Assembly (NCBI GenBank): GCA_023442905.1
Contig: JAEZWY010000209.1
Location: 1-5,599 of the forward strand
Origin: Bacillota bacterium
GTDB taxonomy: Bacteria; Bacillota; Bacilli; Lactobacillales; Aerococcaceae
Reading direction: 5' to 3'
Length of the DNA: 5,599 nt
Shown here in pieces: positions 5,471 to 5,599 of the stretch; the stretch's first letter is position 1; each line of letters starts with the position of its first letter. The translations under genes were made by a program, and so were the position numbers. Under the pieces are notes generated by a model, which was not told where the DNA came from, did not search any database, and saw only the letters and a program-made list of their open reading frames with translations.

Positions 5471-5499
5471 AAAAAGGCTACAACATTCACGTCGTAACC
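5471..5499 (-). terminator. Intrinsic terminator of an upstream minus-strand transcript
   Basis: Read on the minus strand, GGTTACGAC (5499-5491) pairs with GTTGTAGCC (5484-5476) over 9 bp around a six-base loop, and TTTTT (5475-5471) follows at once. Two of the nine pairs are G-U wobbles, which become A/C mismatches in plus-strand RNA, so the signal works only for minus-strand transcription. It lies about 25 bp before the MBL promoter and would end a transcript that enters from beyond base 5599. Confidence 0.65.
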
Positions 5500-5508
5500 C
5501 CGTTTACT

Positions 5509-5599
5509 AACATCAGACTCTTCTTACGCATAGACATCCGTATGTCACTGCGTTCCGGCGACTGTTCCGCAAAAATCAAACTCTTCCTAATGCGTTAGA
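5509..5599. repeat. Imperfect 63-bp-spaced direct repeat with internal hairpin, running off the window
   Basis: The 18 bases at 5509-5526 recur at 5572-5589 with 15 identities, an offset of 63 bp. Between them lie a hairpin (ACGCA 5526-5530 with TGCGT 5549-5553, and GACAT 5533-5537 with ATGTC 5542-5546, loop CCGT) and two copies of GTTCCG (5552-5557 and 5564-5569). The stretch is open on both strands (plus 5473-5598, minus about 5594-5487), but neither frame has a suitable start and ribosome site. No gene is called. It may be the edge of a tandem repeat or the 3' part of a small RNA ending at the terminator at 5471-5499. Confidence 0.4.

Noticed and set aside
5473..5598. Plus-strand coding frame at the right edge
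   Set aside because: There is no start codon near its beginning and no ribosome site, and it reads through the minus-strand terminator; the only internal ATG would give about 18 residues.

Overview
The window looks like chromosome from a low-GC Gram-positive bacterium, most likely of the order Lactobacillales. The evidence is the strong AGGAGG-type ribosome binding sites, TATAAT promoters, an 80-residue-class DUF2829 protein of the kind common in lactic acid bacteria, and a QueT transporter preceded by a leader resembling the preQ1-II riboswitch, a class known mainly from Lactobacillales. Genus cannot be fixed from the sequence; Aerococcaceae or Carnobacteriaceae are guesses. There is no transposase, tRNA, rRNA, CRISPR array or phage structural gene.

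Left end (1-672): a minus-strand heavy-metal P1B-type ATPase, cut by the window edge, has a histidine-rich N-terminus. Its promoter carries two copies of an ATATGA-N8-TCATAT palindrome, which looks like the operator of an ArsR/SmtB-family metal sensor that is not in the window. A divergent extended -10 promoter then drives a two-gene plus-strand unit: a DUF2829 (Tad2-like) small protein and, 13 nt later, a classical short-chain dehydrogenase (673-1705).

Middle (1706-3238): a structured leader precedes a QueT-type queuosine-precursor transporter. The leader has the layout of a preQ1-II riboswitch (stem, anti-Shine-Dalgarno pairing, small hairpin, Shine-Dalgarno), but its loop is enlarged by two extra hairpins. 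An atypical SDR (NAD(P)-binding, YhfK-like) follows with its own promoter. It ends at a long bidirectional terminator shared with the convergent operon.

Right part (3239-5599): a three-gene minus-strand operon is read from about 5412 leftwards: MBL-fold hydrolase, YczE-type membrane protein, AlkD-like DNA alkylation repair protein. Behind its promoter lies a minus-strand-specific terminator for a transcript that enters from outside the window, and a short repeat-containing stretch with a hairpin that runs off the right edge.

The genes are mostly ordinary housekeeping or accessory chromosomal genes. The most interesting signals are the variant preQ1-II-like leader, the chromosomal Tad2-domain gene coupled to an SDR, the paired metal-sensor operators, and the edge repeat.
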